The notes under the pieces: generated by a model | Told to the model about the DNA's origin: nothing | The model's input: only the letters and a program-made list of their open reading frames with translations | Databases searched by the model: none | Translations under genes and position numbers: made by a program | Origin: Liopterus haemorrhoidalis | Taxonomy: Eukaryota > Arthropoda > Insecta > Coleoptera > Dytiscidae | Direction: 5' to 3' | Length of the DNA: 64,000 nt | NCBI GenBank assembly: GCA_963971575.1 | Contig: OZ020624.1 | Location: forward strand, 11,060,625 to 11,124,624 | Shown: positions 1-10,993 of the stretch, piece after piece | Position numbering within the stretch: the first letter of the stretch is position 1 | Layout: each line of letters starts with the position of its first letter

Positions 1-372
1 CTTCCTGAAAGAATCGAACTTACTGTTTTATGTGTGAAGTCTTGCACCTTATTTTAATGTGTTTCTAGTTATTGACTGTGATATTCGATGGTAATTGGCC
101 CTTTTACAGCCTCTTACCATCACCCTGAGTCTGTTCAAATTTTCGAACAAACTTTTTATATTATTTATTTGTGTTTGTCAGTGCAAGATTTCTTTTATTG
201 AGTATGCGTATTTTTAATGATTTTATTTATTTATTTATTTATTTATTTATTGTCTAAATTTTTATTTTTAATATATAGTCTAGTCATTTAGATGGGCTGC
301 GTTAGGCGCAAATAGCCTTTGTTGCTGTGCGCCAAAAAAAAAAAAAAAAAAATTTCAACTAACTAACTAACT
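1..372 (+). mobile_element. 3' end of an I-like non-LTR retrotransposon (copy 1)
   Basis: The first 40 bases encode the last residues of the same ORF2 seen intact at 59220-62915 (reverse strand), ending in TGA. The rest is the 3' UTR shared with the copies at 58917-59219 and 10994-11199, including the GCGCCAAAA block and a tail of TAAC tetranucleotides. An ATTT microsatellite (about 221-250) and an A-run (333-351) lie inside. The copy runs off the left edge of the window, so its 5' extent is unknown. Identification rests on direct comparison of the three copies in this window. Confidence 0.88.
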
Positions 373-390
373 TAAGTTAATAAAATAACT

Positions 391-635
391 GTTCCTCAAC
401 ACTCCACCATCGATATATTTCAACAAAATATAGAGGACTATGTAGATAGGAGCTGTTATTTGGGGTACAAATTAGAATCGGCCCTACAGAAGTTAAAACA
501 AAATATAACCATTTAAGTTTGAATGATGAAAATATGTTACAAGACAGAGCTATAAATTTTGTGGTAGCCTTGATCAATCAAATAAAAATAAGACTGCCAG
601 AAAATTTAGAAATACCAGGGCATATTGACAACTAA
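391..635 (+). pseudogene. hAT-like transposase C-terminal fragment
   Basis: Two partly overlapping frames give a stretch with RAINFVVALINQIKIRLPEN, ending in TAA. That motif resembles the block before the dimerisation region of hAT or zinc-finger-862-like proteins. A frameshift near 480-490 joins the halves. There is no start and no catalytic region. The stop codon abuts the left TA target site of the mariner that follows. The assignment is by motif memory only; another decayed coding remnant is possible. Confidence 0.35.
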
Positions 636-1475
636 TACCTCCATGGCTATAACTTTATTAGTAATTGATATATGGTTTACATATAAATGTGAAATAATAG
701 TATAAACTGTCCTCTACGCACTGATATATTCATTTTTCCACATAATCGCCATTGACAGTAATACATTTACGCCAACGTAGTACGAGTTTTTCAAGTCCGT
801 CATGGAAAAAGTCTGAAGACTTCCCACGGCACCATTTTCGCAACTGCGCTATCACCTCTGCATCCGAAGAAAAATGCTTGCCCTTGAGATGTTCATTAAG
901 CTTTGGAAAGAGGAAAAAGTCACAAGGCGCAAGATCTGGGCTATAAGGTGGATGAGTTGCTCGCAAATTTGTTTCCGATTGGCTTTCATTTCATCAGTAA
1001 GCATTCGGGGCACCCAACGCGCGCATACTCTCCTGTACTGTAGCACATTGCAGATAATGTGATTTAATCTTTCTTGTGAAATACCCACCCTGTTGGCTAT
1101 GTCAGTTTGTTTACACCGTCGATACTCACGAACATGGCCCGATCATGGACATCCGTTTCAGCAGGACTTGCGTCTTTCACAGTCCTTACCACCTCCTAAC
1201 AGTACTCACATCAACACACGCCTCACGGTAGACGGCACTTAACCTTCGATGGATATCAATGGGCGTTACACCCTCCGCAGCAAGAAATTCAATGACAACT
1301 GGTTGTTTTAACCGCACATCCATGCCGGCCACCATGTTTAGAACTGTCATGCGCCAACGCGATGTTGCTGAGAATCTCCGCTAGGAGGACTTACGTACAG
1401 ATACTTAAGGTAAATGGCAAACCACTTTTGACACGGTCTGGCCCGTCATTATAAAAGTTATGGCCATAGAGGCAT
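635..1475 (-). mobile_element. Internally deleted mariner (Tc1/mariner) element
   Basis: Imperfect terminal inverted repeats of about 28 bp (left AATACCTCCATGGCTATAAC, with a matching reverse complement at the right end) are flanked by TA on both sides (633-634 and 1476-1477), the canonical mariner target duplication. The element is about 840 bp, against roughly 1.3 kb for full-length mariners. It carries both ends of a transposase gene but lacks the centre, so it can only be mobilised in trans. Confidence 0.85.
730..1335 (-). pseudogene. mariner transposase, N- and C-terminal pieces, core deleted
   Basis: Read on the minus strand, an ATG at 1335 or 1323 opens the mariner N-terminal helix-turn-helix (VIEFLAAEGVTPIDIHRRLS). 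After a stop and frameshift come the linker-like segment RRVCARWVPRMLTDEMKANR and then directly the C-terminal block HPPYSPDLAPCDFFLFPKL to GDYVEK. The sequence between, which holds the first two acidic residues of the D,D34D catalytic triad, is missing. The PPYSPDLAP signature is diagnostic of the family. The gene cannot make active transposase. Confidence 0.85.
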
Positions 1476-1670
1476 TAGTTTTCAATATGCCCGCGTATTA
1501 AGAAAGGTTTTAAATGTAACCGTACAAAACGCACTAAATCATAATAAATCATATCTATTGATACTGTTACAATTTTTTAAGGCTCACTGGATATTTTAGG
1601 AAGTTTATATCTAATAACGCAGCAATTGCTAAGCAGGTATGTAAGTTAATTTGTGTGTTGTGAGGATGTA

Positions 1671-2034
1671 TGAAAATGGGTTTGGTTTGTAATTTGAAAA
1701 AATAAAATATAATTATGACATAACTACGTCACATCACCTAGAAAAAATACACAAAGATACGTTTTGGAATGATGCCACCACGAGTAAAGTTTGGAAATAT
1801 TTTACAAAACTTAATCAATCAGGACGTGCTAGTTATTTCAAGCGGTTTTAATTTATTGTGTCGAAAAGGTATATAAAAACGAGTTTGGTTCGTAATTTGA
1901 GAATTAATTAAAGCTTAACTACACCACATAATCTAGAAAAATAACACAAAGTTACATTTTGGAATGACGCCACCACCGAAGAGTAAAGTTTGGAAATATT
2001 TTACTTAAATTAATCAATCAGGACGTGTTAGTTA
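1671..2034 (+). repeat. Two tandem copies of a hAT 5' end with start of a BED finger
   Basis: A unit of about 199 bp occurs twice here and a third time at 3962-4140. Each holds AAGTTACATTTTGGAATGAC-like sequence with an ATG and the opening of a BED-type zinc finger (SKVWKYFTK). Copy 2 has a stop after the finger start. The junction between copies 1 and 2 shows the uninterrupted sequence into which the 2043-3953 element inserted between copies 2 and 3. Confidence 0.65.
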
Positions 2035-2048
2035 TTTCAAGTGGTTCT

Positions 2049-2245
2049 AGGACACTAACCCCCGGGACATTAACCTCCCGTCAATAACCCCCGGGACATT
2101 ACCCCTCATGTCAATAACCCCCGTGCCATTAACCCACTGGGCAATAACCCCCGTGCCATTTACCCCCGGACATAAACCCCCCGTCAACAACCCCCGTGCC
2201 ATTAACCCCCCGTACCAATAACCTCCGAGCCATTAACCCCCTGGC
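2049..2245 (+). repeat. Left terminal array of ~16-bp GC-rich units
   Basis: About a dozen degenerate units alternate between ACATTAACCCCCCGTC-like and AATAACCCCCGTGCC-like forms, in the C-rich orientation. The inverted counterpart forms the two right arrays (2932-3123 and 3797-3953). Such subterminal arrays are typical transposase-binding regions, which is inference here. Confidence 0.8.
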
Positions 2246-2860
2246 AATTGATTAGTATTTTAAATGTTTATTTTTATTTAAAATTTGAAATTAGAACAAA
2301 ATTGAACAAATGTAATTTTTATTTATAAAATGTAAAATTTGGCGAGAAAAACACAGTTTAGAAAACTGGACAATTGGACAATGGCCAAATCAATTTTTCT
2401 CAATTTTTTTTTGAGTGAATGTGAGTTAAGGGATGTAATAATACGCCCTTATCAATATTTTCAAAAATTCATAGGGGCCCAATGGAGAATTTTTTATTGA
2501 AAATTGTATTCTTTCTGAGCCTTAAATGGAATTTAAATATTTTTAATAATGTTTTGGTTTACAATTTCGAGTTGATGGCTTTTTTTCGATATTATTTGAG
2601 TTTTAAAAATTCAAGGTTGAAGACATTTTTTCAGATTAATGTATAAAAATCTTAAAATTTTCTTTTCTCAACTATCAAGTTAGTTATTCGATACGAAGAA
2701 GTCTGTCAACTTTTGTTGACCTCTGGTTATTCTTAACTTTTAATTACACTAATTCTTACCAATTATTAGTTTTCGTGGTTACTAATGATATTTCTCTAAC
2801 TTAACTATCTTACTAAATGTTGTACCATGTACCATTGCATTATTATTTACACTATTGCAT

Positions 2861-3123
2861 AAACTCTCAATAATACCTCTCAATAATAACACTCTTTATT
2901 GAATAGTTTACATCATTATAAACCCGAGGTTTAATGGCCCGGGGGTTATTGGTACGGGGGGTTAATGGCACGGGGGTTGTTGACGGGGGTTAATGTCCGG
3001 GGGTAAATGGCACGGGAGTTATTGTCCAGGGGGTTAATGGCACGGGGGGTTAGTGGCATGGGGGGTAATGTCCCGGGGGTTATTGACGGGGGTTAGTGTC
3101 CCGGGGGTTAGTGTTCTGATACC
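2861..3123 (-). repeat. Internal right-end copy of the array transposon
   Basis: It begins AAACTCTCAATAATACCTCT and continues into a G-rich array ending TTAGTGTTCTGATACC at 3123. The same block, with a shorter array, recurs at 3749-3953 as the true outer end. So 2043-3123 is by itself a complete two-ended element. Confidence 0.78.
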
Positions 3124-3748
3124 CAGCTCATCGCAGAACGCACAGTTTGCTGAATTTTACCATGTTGATGAAGAGCTGGAACTGAAACCATTAATTCAAG
3201 TAGAAATCGTAAGAGTGAAAGGTACAGTTTGCGCAGACACGGGAGACAGCCGCAGCATAGCAAGTACGTGTCTATATAACAAATTGAAAGACAAATGCTA
3301 GTTCAAGACTGAAATGGTAAGGGTTAAATTGGCAGATGGAAGTAGGGCATCAAAAAGTATGAAAACGGTAGATGTTAGCATCAAATTAGAAGGTAGAACC
3401 TTCCGTGCCAACCTGTTAGTACTGCCAGGTGAGAAAGACAATAGCACTCTCTTAGGGTTTGCTTTCCTAAAGAGGGCTGATGTTGTATTGGTACTGGGAA
3501 TAGGCCAATGGTACTATGGCGATAAACCAGAAAAGAAGCATGAGTTGCGGTCAAAGCGATTTACTGAAGAGCAGTCAGCTGATGCCGTTAGAGTCAGATG
3601 ATGGTGTTAGAGCAGAAGCTGCTGAAAACATATGCGATACGGACGTGTTAAGTGCAGTGGAAGACAGGGCCGTACTTCTACAAGAGAACGAAGGAGTAGA
3701 CCTCAACAGGCAAAAGCGTGCAAGGCTCAACGATAATAAAAAACTAAT
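3124..3748 (+). pseudogene. Captured retropepsin-like fragment between two right ends
   Basis: The segment encodes an aspartic-protease-like stretch: PLIQVEIVRVKGTVCADTGD, a stop, then LADGSRASKSMKTVDVSIKL, LLVLPGEKDNSTLLGFAFL and a short tail. This matches the layout of Ty3/gypsy-type proteases (DTG active site, the ILG-like LLG motif near the end), with DTGD where DTGA is usual. A stop at 3299-3301 and a frameshift around 3590 break it. It has no RT attached and sits exactly between two copies of the transposon's right end, so it looks like captured cargo. Confidence 0.65.
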
Positions 3749-3953
3749 AAACTCTCAATAATACCTCTCAATAATAACACTCTTTATTAAATAGTTTACA
3801 TCATTAGAATGCCGGGGGTTAATGGCCCGGGGGTTATTGGTACGGGAGGTTAATGGCACAGGGGTTGTTGAAGGGGGGTTAATATCCGGGGGTAAATGGC
3901 ACGGGGGGTTATTAACGGGGGGTTAATGTCCCGGGGGTTAGTGTCCTCATACC
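3749..3953 (-). repeat. Outer right end of the array transposon
   Basis: This repeats the block at 2861-3123 with fewer array units and ends TTAGTGTCCTCATACC, the inverted match to the left terminus at 2043. The 8-bp duplication TTTCAAGT follows at once. Confidence 0.8.
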
Positions 3954-3961
3954 TTTCAAGT

Positions 3962-4330
3962 GGATTTTTAATTTATTGTGTCGAAAAGGTATATAAAAAC
4001 GGGTTTGGTCCGTAATTTGAGAATTAACTAAGGCTTAACTACGCCACATAACCTAGAAAAACACAAAGTTGCGTTTTGGAATGACGACACCAACGAAGAG
4101 TAAATTTGGAAATATTTTACCAAAATTAATCAAACGGGACGTGACGTAAGATGCAAACTATGTAGTAAAATTTTAAAATCATCAGGAAATACTACTAACT
4201 TAGCTTCTCACTTGAAACAATATAATGTTAATTCAAACGATGCAATGGGAGATTTAAATACCGAGACAAGAACGGACACAAATTTAAATAATAGAAAAAT
4301 TTGGGTAAGAAAAATAGAGAATTGCTAATA
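3962..4330 (+). pseudogene. hAT transposase N-terminus with BED zinc finger (third copy)
   Basis: After the repeat unit, an ATG near 4080 leads (with one small frameshift) into a BED zinc finger: RCKLCSKILKSSGNTTNLAS followed by HLKQ. This has the two cysteines and first histidine in the usual C-x2-C...H spacing; the second histidine is degraded. The frame stops near 4327. BED fingers bind transposon ends in hAT transposases. No downstream catalytic domain is present nearby. Confidence 0.65.
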
Positions 4331-4751
4331 TATTAGGTCAGTAATAAGGATAAAATTACGGTAAAAATGTATTTTATGTTGCTACTTCTTACACGATGCA
4401 ATATTTTCGTTTGGGTTCTTTTTATATTAAATCTTCACAACAAAACCATTATAACCTAACCTGACCCCGTATTTAGGTGTTTTTTACACAATTTATTAAC
4501 ACAGCAAGAGGTTGTTTGTTTTAAAATTTCTAAGAATTGGTGGGAAATCAGTATGAATTACACCGGCGCTAAGAATGTAGAACCGTGTAGCAACGTAAAG
4601 TACATTTTAGCCAAACTGAATACTGTGTATTTATCCTAAAATTTTCACTAATTTAGAATTTGTTTAACGGCACAGGAACAGCAATCAGAATGCAGTTATG
4701 AAGATATATGCACAAAAAAATCAACCTTTATTATATGTTCTAATGACTTAA
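4331..4751. other. AT-rich sequence, no gene seen
   Basis: No coding signal, RNA gene or repeat recognised. It ends at the TAA target site of the Harbinger element. Confidence 0.5.
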
Positions 4752-6108
4752 TGGGTCTATTCTGTATGAGTTTTCTACCGCTGTAAGTGCTATAACCTTG
4801 TAAAATACAGCGCTGTAAGGAAAGTGCTATTCTGTATAGACACGCGTTGCTCTGTAAACTCTACACCGATGTAAAATATCGCTGTAAAGTTACGGCGATA
4901 TTTTTCTGGCCGTAAGTCAGTTACAGTACTGTATAGAAGTCAAGTTGTATATGTTTATATTGTTTGTCACTAAAAAAAAAAAAAATTAATGATCCAAATT
5001 TCGCCCTATTTCTAATGCAATTACTACAAGAGGATCATAACAGGTAATTATGCATAAAATATCACGTTACAACCACACATAAACTTTTCTTTTTAAAAAT
5101 TATTTACGAGTCAAGAAAAAATTGTTAAGGGATAGAGAAACTCCATTTTTTATCCCTGAAAATAATTTTATGAAGGTATTTAGATTGCATAAAAATTTAG
5201 TAATAAACACAATCAATGAATTAAGAATATATAGTGGTCCTTTTTTTCATGCATACATGTTTTCATTTATATATTTTTATATACAGGTTTTAGAAACACT
5301 GTATTTTTTAAGTAATGGATCCTATCAGGCTACTACAGGGGCTCATAATTTCACTTCTATGAGCCAGCCTATGGTTAGTAGATCGATAATAGAAATTTGT
5401 TATCTGATAACAACACATCTGATGCCAATTCATATAAAGTTCCCCAGTACGGGGGGAGAAAAACGTGGATTGAAAAAAGGGAAGTTTTGCATAATATAGC
5501 AACAAAAGCAAGAATACCTAACAATGCTAAGATTGATGATGATGAGTTTGAACCTGTAAATAATGAAGATCCTGAACCTGAAAATAATGAAGATCCTGAA
5601 CTTGAAAATAATGAAGATCCTGTACCAAATGGTAAAATATTTGAAAAGTATTTAAAATTTTCAAAAACTGATTTAAAACTTTTTTTACCAGCTAATCAAG
5701 ATATGAATTTGGGAAAGCAGATTAGGAATTTATATGTTCAGCAGTGCATTGTATAATTTGATGTAAAAAATATGTTTATATGGAATAAAGATACATAAGA
5801 TGCAAAGAGAAACTTTTATTTTTATAAACAAATTAGAACAATAATTAATAAAAATTACAAACGTAAAAAACATGAGTATATGTGTATATACAAATATGAT
5901 ATATACTTACCGATCGATGACATTGATCCATACGTCAAATTTTGAGGTTAAAAATAAACATAGTGAAGTTAGCTACAATGTAAGCAAAGTTTAAATCAAC
6001 CGAAATTACAGAATGTGTTACAGAATAGCTAATGCTCAATATTTACAGAGCCACATTAACAGCTATAGTGCTACAGTACTGTAAACATGTTTTTACAGAA
6101 TAGACCCA
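4752..6108 (+). mobile_element. Non-autonomous PIF/Harbinger element
   Basis: Terminal inverted repeats read TGGGTCTATTCTGTA at the left and its near-exact reverse complement at the right. The flanks are TAA on both sides (4749-4751 and 6109-6111), the 3-bp target duplication expected for PIF/Harbinger. Subterminal sequence is rich in CTGTAAGTGCT-like and TACAGTACTGTA motifs, several inverted. The element is 1357 bp and carries a decayed transposase without its catalytic core. Confidence 0.88.
5122..5756 (+). pseudogene. Harbinger transposase remnant, DDE core deleted
   Basis: The first part (5122-5460) encodes the HARBI1-type N-terminal region, with FRLHKNLVINTINELR and, after what may be an unspliced intron, the helix-turn-helix-like ETLYFLSNGSYQATTGAH...SMSQPMVSRSI. 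It then jumps, with a frame change near 5450, into a C-terminal tail ending GKQIRNLYVQQCIV. The tail contains three to four imperfect copies of an ENNEDPE unit. The D-D-E catalytic block normally between these parts is missing. Confidence 0.75.
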
Positions 6109-6111
6109 TAA

Positions 6112-7953
6112 ATTCATGATGATGATGGCTTAAATTAATATGCAAAAAAAGGTTGAAGAATTTCAATAACTTGCCGCATAAGATATTTTAAATATTATTA
6201 CATATGAATACTGCCTGAGATAAATCTCTTAAATAAATCACACTTATTGTGCAATGAAGAGTTTGTTAATTTTAACGATATTTAACACTCAGCATAAAAC
6301 ATAAAATCACCAATATTTTACTCAGTAAGTATTTTATTTTTATTTTTTGCTTTCTCTAGTGACATGAGTATATAACGTTTTAATTTTTAATAATGGCCAT
6401 CACAATTAAATTAAAGCCATCAAACTGTGCAGTTATTTTAACTTAAGAAAACAAATCAATATTAGAAAATTAATGAACTGTAAAAATGTAAGGGGCCTAT
6501 CACCTTCGTCACTTAACAGGCAGGTTAGATTAGATTGATAAAGATTTTGTTAGGAAGCCTAACTGAGAAAAGTTATCCTTTACAAAAGACTACTATTTAA
6601 AGAACCAAAATACGCGACATATTACATTAGTGCCTGTCTTCCCAAAGAATTTGTAATGGTTTTTGCTGGTAAGCGTATTGAACAACAATACTTAAAAATT
6701 CCAATTTCGTGGCGGGGTGATAAATAGTTGCAACAATACCAAAGTTGTTTGGATCATTGTTCAACTTGGCTCATCAACTTCAAAGATTAAGCCGGTGTTT
6801 CAATGTCAATGAAAAAAGATTGTACTATGTGTAAAACGTAACGTTTTGTAGTATAAATATAGTAATTAAAAAGTACAATTTGTTTTTTTACCTCCGATAT
6901 GTTTTTTTCTCTAGATTTTAATTTACATAAACATCTGAAATATAAAGCCGAAATAAACAATTAACAACAACATAACATTTATTTTATATATTTATGAATA
7001 ATATGGAATACATTTATTAATAATTCAGCAATATTTAATATAGACATAATACATACAGAGATAGATACTTATTTTTAAGCTTGGGAACAGATTCATACAC
7101 GCATTCCCATGCACCTATTTTAGACGATGATATCATCAAGATTTATTTTTAGATATGACCTCATCGATAACTGAAACACTTCAGGTCATGTCTGGTCTGG
7201 ACAATTTGGAGCACGTCTGTTGACCTTGAAGCAATGACCAGAGATGGGGGAAAGGGTTGATAACCTTGAAATATCGATCAGGGAAAAGGAGGGGATCCGG
7301 TGTATTGCAGGTTGCTTTTGGTACAGAATCCTGACTGTTTGCCTACTCAGATAATTAGAAATGTTTAATCAAAAATTACTTATACGTATTTTATTAACTA
7401 AAAAAATATATAACGAAGTTCTGCATACTAAATTAATACAATTCTGAATACAGTAGTTTTGATAAAACCTGCAAAAAGCCTACCGAATATTTTAATTTTT
7501 TCTGTTTTCGTTAATACAGTATGAGGAATTGATATTTCATATTTACAATCTAAACGATAAATACAAAACGTCGTTTTTTTTAGAAAATTATTAATAAATG
7601 CTGAAATTTATTAGGTAGGTACTTTAAAGTGTCTTTTTAAGGCTAGAGTACCGCACTCAAGGTGTTAATTACAATGAATAAAACAAAATTCTTTCTTACT
7701 GTTTCCATACAACTGCAAAAGATTATCAAACATTCCAGTATTAGAATCTGATATCATCAGATTCAGATGAACAGTCAGCTAGAAGAGACGTATATTAGAA
7801 CGCCGCAGTAATTAGTAAAGATCGAATAATTCCTGGCTGAAACAATTAAAAAAATACGATGCATAATGCAAATAAAAAAATAATTACAAGATCTAAAAGT
7901 AATGCTAGTAGTGAGGATGCTATACTAGTGGATTTGATCTCTAAAGAAGAGTT
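6112..7953. other. Unannotated AT-rich region
   Basis: I find no gene, tRNA or clear repeat in this 1.8 kb. Scattered short direct repeats and A/T runs only. Confidence 0.5.
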
Positions 7954-8256
7954 AAATGACATTACTATAAGTGATAACTTAACCAAAAATTTGAAGAGAA
8001 GTATAAGGAAATGAAGAACAACATTCGGTTGGTGGAATTACGACTGGTAGAAAAGGTGGCACAACTATCTGAAGCCGTTAAGGGCACACAAATTCTACAG
8101 AAATATTCAAGACGAAATTGCTTGAGGTTTTTCGTGATTCCGGAAAAGGAAGAGAAAGAAACCAATGTGGTGATAAGTGATCTGTGTAAAAGTGTTTTAA
8201 ACGTGTACATAAATAAATGTCAGATACTTCTTAAATATAACATCTATGACAACTAA
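7954..8256 (+). pseudogene. LINE ORF1-like fragment
   Basis: The frame encodes a coiled-coil-like stretch followed by KYSRRNCLRFFVIPEKEEKE and a short RRM-like continuation. YSRRNCLRIxGIPE is the hallmark at the coiled-coil/RRM junction of many LINE ORF1 RNA-binding proteins. The piece is only about 80 codons and lacks both ends. No matching ORF2 follows. Confidence 0.55.
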
Positions 8257-8394
8257 AGTAATATATAATTCCATAAATTTACTTATATTAACCATTGTAA
8301 ATATGTTAACAGTCTTTCTTACGAAAATTTCAGATGAAAACTATCGTGAAGAATTTATTAAAGATATGTAAAAAAAGCTGCAACACATGAGAAC

Positions 8395-8945
8395 GAAGGC
8401 CAAAATATTATGGTTTGGAGTAGAGAAGCTACAAAAATATTAATTGAACTCTAAAAAATGATGGAAGATTTGTTTAAAAATATCGCGATGAGAAATGAAC
8501 GTGTTTGGCGAAAAACTATCAGCCCAGGGTTTCAAATGCACTGGAATGCAGTACGAAAACATTCAAATATCTGAAAATGAGATATTTAAAAAAAAATTGC
8601 AACACGAGTACAAAAAGTTCCGGAGCAGGGAATATTAAATGCGATTTTTTCGATGAGCTAAATGAAATTTTTGGATGAAAACCAATTGTTGAACCACTTA
8701 ATTAGGCTTCGACTAGCCGTGCTTGTAAACTTTCATTGTCTAATGATGAAAATAATACTAATGAAAAAAGAAGTTCAGATGGGTAATTTGGTGCACCATT
8801 AAAAAAACAAAACTAGTGACTACGGTTTGGTGAGATCAATTTGCTGAAAAAGAAGTCCGAGAAAAAAGACATCAGGAACTAATAACAATTCACAAGGAAA
8901 CTACTCAGACATACAGTTGATGCAGAAATTAATAAATAAGTCATA
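8395..8945 (+). pseudogene. SANT/Myb (trihelix-like) protein pseudogene
   Basis: Across several frames I read VWSREATKILIEL, then LSAQGFKCTGMQ, then a lysine-rich piece, then FFDELNEIF and a serine-rich linker. This is the order of the Myb/SANT-like DNA-binding domain found in many insect TE-derived proteins (W...L..Y....F....K....W..I...G...T..QC..K...LK..Y). There are multiple stops and frameshifts and no intact exon. Confidence 0.5.
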
Positions 8946-9262
8946 AAAAATTACATTAATATGCAATCTAGGTAGATAAGAATATCATTATTACTTTATT
9001 TATTAATTTAAATTAAAAAAAGTGATATATTTATACGTTTAATGTTTTTAGCGAATGGCTGCATACAGTTACATAATATAAACAAGTCACATAATACCAA
9101 TAAAATAGCACAAATACAAGTAGTAAAATATAATGTTTCTAGTCACAATATAAAAGAAAAATTTAAAAACAAATTGAAAAATGATTACAGTGATATGTCT
9201 GTATTTGACAACCAGTTCTGTCACCAATACAAAATCTTTCACTTTCTGTCACCAATACTGTT
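8946..9262. other. AT-rich gap with short tandem repeats
   Basis: No gene seen. From about 9215 into the next feature, the phrase TCTGTCACCAATAC is repeated three times within about 85 bp. Confidence 0.5.
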
Positions 9263-9905
9263 TCAAAATCTGGCACTTTCTGTCACCAATACTAAATCTT
9301 CTGCTGTCCCTTGGAAGGCTCTGTTAGGGCATTCAAAAACGACGTGTCTCATCGTCTGACGTTCTGCATCGCAGTCGTACTTTGGACTCTCCCGCATCCC
9401 CCAACTGAACAAAGAGTCATTGCTTCTACCGTGGCCCGGTCTAACTCTGTTCAAAGATACTCATGTTTTTCTGGGAAGGTCAAATCCATTCGGAGGTTCT
9501 TCATGGTTAAATAAGGAGTGGAACTCAGCTGGGGCCTGTGGAGGTCGGTACAGGCCAGGTCCGCATGTATAGGAAGTTCTGCATTTTCATTAATTTTCCC
9601 ATACACTCGCAAGAACGAGAATATGAGCGAGAACTGGAAGCCAGTAGGTAGGTGTTGACCTAATGGCGCCAGTTATTATTCGCATCGTTTCATTCAGTGC
9701 TATGTCCACTGGGGCACAATATTCTGCTGTTGAGTACACCAGGCTAAGCGCTGTTAATCGAAGTGTTGACGCGTTTGCTCCCCACGATGAACCAGCTAGT
9801 TTTTGGAGAATATTGTTTCTGGATCTGAGTTTCACAGCAACGTTGCTTAGATGTTTGTTGAAAGAGAGAGTCCGGTCAAGAGTCACTCCAAGATATTTTG
9901 TTGTT
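9263..9905 (-). pseudogene. Non-LTR retrotransposon RT C-terminal fragment
   Basis: On the minus strand the frame opens with GVTLDRTLSFNKHL and continues LAGSSWGANASTLRLTALSL, VYSTAEYCAPV and MRIITGAIRSTPTYWLPVL. After frame changes comes the cysteine-containing tail GHGRSNDSLFSWG...CDAERQTMRHVVFECPNRAF. This is the post-RT thumb and C-terminal zinc-binding tail typical of a widespread class of arthropod LINE ORF2 proteins. The element is 5'-truncated before the catalytic YADD box and is broken by frameshifts and deletions. Confidence 0.72.
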
Positions 9906-10012
9906 GGGTTGGTGTTGGTGTTGGGTTACGTTTAATTTTATTAACTTTGTGCGTAGATTTTGATGCAGAATATATAAATAGAAATATTAATATATACAAA
10001 CTGAAAATTTCA

Positions 10013-10623
10013 AGTGTGACATACCTTTCAAATATCCTTAGTAACACTGTAGGGAAAAAAGATTCCAATATAAAAAATTCCCTCCAATATATTTCCAAAA
10101 TAAAAGACCTTATAGGTATATAGGACCACATATTTTGGCATCCCTTGACGTGGTCTCCCTCTACACGAACACCCCAGTCCACGAATGGACTGACATAGAA
10201 CCACAAACAGCACTGCAAAAAGAAGATTTTAAAACCAGGATTAACTTCTGCTTGAAAAATATTTATTTCAAACACGCTCAACGATTTTTTTCCCAAACCT
10301 TTGGCTGTGTTATGTGTAACCCCATATCCAGCATAATAGCTAACATGGTATTAGAAGAACTGGAAGAAAAATGCTTAAACGACCTAAGCGAAAAAACAAA
10401 CTTCTATGGATGTTACGTCGATGACCTAATATTAACCTACAATAAAGATAAAATAGACGAATTGACATATACATTCAACAACTTCCACCCACGACTACAA
10501 TTTACACTTGAGATTGAACATGACAAAACTATCGATTTCCTGGATATATCTCTAATAAGAAATTCCGAAAGAGAAAATAAGAAGAAATTTGTACCAAAAA
10601 CCCACTCATTAGTTATTGATTAG
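10013..10623 (+). pseudogene. Penelope-like element RT fragment
   Basis: The first piece (LSNILSNTVGKKDSNIKNSL) and, after a frameshift near 10120, a 162-codon frame carry PLE reverse transcriptase motifs. These are ASLDVVSLYTNTPV with the first catalytic aspartate, CNPISSIIANMVLEELE, and the YVDD box in GCYVDDLIL, followed by FNNFHPRLQFTLEIE and IDFLDISLI. No GIY-YIG domain follows. It stops at 10621-10623 and is truncated at both ends. The motif spacing matches the PLE copies at 50.5-52.1 and 55.1-56.6 kb. Confidence 0.85.
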
Positions 10624-10993
10624 TAGTTTCTTGAAAATTCGAACCTGGGCGACCGTTTCGGCCGTCTGGGCTAATATGATTAATTACCCTCACACATCCA
10701 GCTCATTTGTGCCACATCACAATAACACATACATGAACACCACATCCGAACATAACAGTAACATAACCACTCGTAACACTTTTTACAACTCGCTTACCAC
10801 TCACCCATCACACTACAATCTGGATTACCCCCTTCATAATATTTTTCAAAATTTTGATAGTACACACATTTGACACAAATTTCATCAAGGGGTCCTTAAT
10901 CTCAGCAACACCTCGTTCTCCAACAACGAATACGCTCTTCTATTGAATACTCAACAGTTTCTAAGCCATCTATTGGTAAAAATGGGAACTATC
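10624..10993. other. Unassigned sequence
   Basis: It contains a histidine/asparagine-rich reading frame (10616-10873) without recognisable homology. I see nothing convincing. Confidence 0.4.

Larger units (their letters stand above)
2043..3953. mobile_element. DNA transposon with GC-rich tandem-repeat termini and duplicated right end
   Basis: The element starts GGTTCTAGGACACTAACCCC and ends with the inverted match GGGGTTAGTGTCCTCATACC. It is flanked by an 8-bp direct repeat TTTCAAGT at 2035-2042 and 3954-3961. Each terminus is an array of short units built around CCCCCGTGCCATTAAC. A complete internal right end finishes at 3123, is followed by 625 bp of foreign coding sequence, and is then repeated at 3749-3953. 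No transposase is encoded, so it is non-autonomous. An 8-bp duplication fits hAT, P or Merlin-like enzymes, but the terminal sequence does not let me choose. Confidence 0.75.

Noticed and set aside
2049..3953. CRISPR-like array
   Set aside because: Units are contiguous, degenerate and in inverted sets at both ends of a transposon, without unique spacers, in a eukaryotic genome.
9042..9359. 105-codon ORF on the plus strand
   Set aside because: It overlaps a LINE RT tail on the other strand and a short tandem repeat; no recognisable protein.
10640..10690. Hammerhead motif on the minus strand (GGCCGAAACGGTC)
   Set aside because: The GAAAC half is present but the CTGATGA half is missing, so no core can form.
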